Assembly: GCF_900129865.1 (NCBI RefSeq)
Contig: NZ_FQXD01000010.1
Location: 86,130 to 150,129 of the forward strand
From: Virgibacillus chiguensis
GTDB lineage: Bacteria > Bacillota > Bacilli > Bacillales > Amphibacillaceae
Length of the DNA: 64,000 nt
Reading direction: 5' to 3'
Below, piece after piece: positions 62,655 to 64,000 of this stretch. The position numbers were made by a program, and so were the translations under genes. Each line of letters begins with the position of its first letter. Positions within the stretch are counted from its first letter, which is position 1. Below the pieces are notes generated by a model that had not been told where the DNA came from, searched no databases, and saw only the letters and a list, made by a program, of their open reading frames with translations.

Positions 62655-64000
62655 ATGCGTTCAACAAACACAGAGTACGAATATTTAGCGGATGATCCGA
62701 ATTTTAAAGTAATGCCAATGATGCTGTCATTAATTATTGGTGCATTCTTTGCTATTCTTAATGAAACATTACTTAATATCGCCCTTACGACATTAATGAA
62801 AGAGTTCCAAGTGTCTTTGACAACGGTGCAATGGATGGCGACCGGATTTCTTCTTGTGATGGGCATTGTTATACCTGCTTCTGCTGTGTTACTACAATGG
62901 TTTACAACAAGGCAATTATTTTTAGGGACAATAATCGTATTTACAGCGGGTACAACGATTGCTGCTTTAGCACCGTCATTTCCCATATTACTTACAGGTA
63001 GATTAATTCAAGCTGCGGGTACTGGTTTATTGATGCCAATTATTTTTAATGTGTTTCTACTTGTTTTTCCCCCACATCGAAGAGGGAAAGTGATGGGAAC
63101 GGTAGGCCTTGTCATTATGTTCGCACCTGCAATTGGCCCGACTTTATCCGGTGTAATTGTGGAATATTTAGGATGGCGTTTTCTATTTATTACGGTTATA
63201 CCGTTTGCCTTGTTTTCTATAGCATTTGCTTATAAATATTTAGTAAATGTTTCTGAAACTACAAAACCAAAAGTGGATATTCTTTCGCTTGTTTTTTCTA
63301 CGATAGGGTTTGGATCACTCATCTATGGATTTAGTGCAGCTGGAGAAAAAGGTTTCCTTAACCCGAGTGTGTACAGTTTCATCGTTATCGGTGTGTTGGG
63401 GATCATCATCTTTTCTTTTAGACAATTTAAATTGAAGGAACCTGTTTTGGATCTTCGAGTATTTAAATACCCGATGTTTACGCACGGTATGCTGATGTTT
63501 TTAATTATTATTATGATGATGTTCTCCTCAGAAATTATCTTACCTATTTTTATGCAGGGAGCTTTAGCGTTTACTGCAGCTAAGGCAGGAATGCTGTTAT
63601 TGCCTGGTAGTCTTATTAATGGCGTCATGTCTCCTGTGATGGGACATTTATTTGATAAATTTGGCCCACGTGTCATGATGATTCCTGCTACCATTATTTT
63701 AAGTAGTACAATGTTCATGTTAAGTAGATTAAACGAAAACACAGAAGCATGGATGATTATTGTTGCTTATATTATTTTAATGCTCACTGTTTCTGCCATT
63801 ATGATGCCAGCAGAAACAAATGGATTAAACCAGCTACCGAAGCGGTTGTATCCACATGGGACGTCTGTGATGGCTACACTACAGCCCGTGGCGGGGGCTG
63901 TCGGTGTTTCTGTATTTATTAGTATTTTAAATGCTAGGCAAAACCTTTATTTAAGTCAATCGGCAACTCCAAATAATCCCACAACGATAAATGAGGCGAT
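62655..64000 (+). CDS. MFS transporter, DHA2 (14-helix) drug exporter family, partial
   Basis: Proton-driven exporter; 448 codons are in the window and the frame is open at the edge. N-terminal helix with FFAILNETLLNIAL (motif D1-like), VQWMATGFLLVMG, GRLIQAAGTGLLMP (motif B region) and the antiporter motif C as GPTLSGVIVEYLGWRFLF are visible, followed by at least ten membrane segments. Resembles LmrB/EmrB-like DHA2 proteins. GAGGAAGGA precedes the ATG at 62655. Substrate unknown. Confidence 0.88.
   Translation, partial: MRSTNTEYEYLADDPNFKVMPMMLSLIIGAFFAILNETLLNIALTTLMKEFQVSLTTVQWMATGFLLVMGIVIPASAVLLQWFTTRQLFLGTIIVFTAGTTIAALAPSFPILLTGRLIQAAGTGLLMPIIFNVFLLVFPPHRRGKVMGTVGLVIMFAPAIGPTLSGVIVEYLGWRFLFITVIPFALFSIAFAYKYLVNVSETTKPKVDILSLVFSTIGFGSLIYGFSAAGEKGFLNPSVYSFIVIGVLGIIIFSFRQFKLKEPVLDLRVFKYPMFTHGMLMFLIIIMMMFSSEIILPIFMQGALAFTAAKAGMLLLPGSLINGVMSPVMGHLFDKFGPRVMMIPATIILSSTMFMLSRLNENTEAWMIIVAYIILMLTVSAIMMPAETNGLNQLPKRLYPHGTSVMATLQPVAGAVGVSVFISILNARQNLYLSQSATPNNPTTINEA

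Overview
The window reads as chromosomal DNA of a low-GC, spore-forming Bacillaceae of the Virgibacillus/Oceanobacillus type. This is inferred from close family matches to Bacillus subtilis proteins (BmrA, YfkAB, MhqR/MhqD, CatE, CotA, LutABC/LutR/LctP, TreR/TreA, FruRKA, Hom/ThrC/ThrB, YqxD, YkhA), AGGAGG-type ribosome sites and AT-rich spacers. No rRNA, tRNA or CRISPR array was seen. All functional calls come from reading the translated sequence; no database search was possible.

Layout. 0-9.9 kb: a TetR-controlled antibiotic-type ABC exporter, a BmrA-type multidrug exporter, a BrnQ transporter, an FCD GntR regulator and an EcsC-family protein. 9.9-16 kb: radical-SAM YfkAB, a Nudix hydrolase, a small membrane-protein gene broken by a 10-bp tandem repeat, an MscS channel, a DUF3891 protein and a CatE-like ring-cleavage dioxygenase. 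15.8-16.9 kb: a mobile-element graveyard with an IS200 tnpA interrupted by a ~200-bp dispersed repeat, followed by a highly structured IS605-right-end/omega-RNA-like element. 17-22.5 kb: Ca/Na antiporter, mhqR-mhqD quinone operon, and a Vga-type ABC-F resistance gene behind a ~510-nt leader that looks like a ribosome-mediated attenuator. 22.8-31.7 kb: two sugar operons, fruR-fruK-fruA (+) and treP-treA-treR (-), each with visible operators. 31.78-32.74 kb: a perfectly phased 42-bp minisatellite array. 32.8-46.2 kb: mixed housekeeping genes, a lacZ remnant, a YtrA-type ABC operon, an orphan pair of LXG-toxin partner genes, an rRNA methyltransferase and argF. 46.6-49.9 kb: hom-thrC-thrB operon. 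50.2-55.2 kb: CotA laccase, a squalene/phytoene synthase-like protein and a BCCT transporter. 55.9-61.4 kb: a complete lactate-use locus (lctP, lutR, lutABC) with a perfect operator palindrome. 61.7-64 kb: a collagen-like protein and a DHA2 exporter that runs off the window.

How parts work together. Fructose and trehalose enter by PTS enzymes II and are fed to 1-phosphofructokinase and phosphotrehalase under local repressors. L-lactate enters by LctP and is oxidised by LutABC under LutR. MhqR/MhqD and CatE form a quinone/catechol stress set. Several drug-export or ribosome-protection genes (TetR-ABC, BmrA, ABC-F, YtrA-type ABC, DHA2 MFS) suggest a soil or saline habitat with antibiotic exposure.

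The most unusual material is non-coding: the ABC-F leader with a 3-codon uORF and competing hairpins, the indel-free 42/21-bp array, two dispersed repeat families (about 90 bp and about 200 bp), and the structured IS605-like relic.
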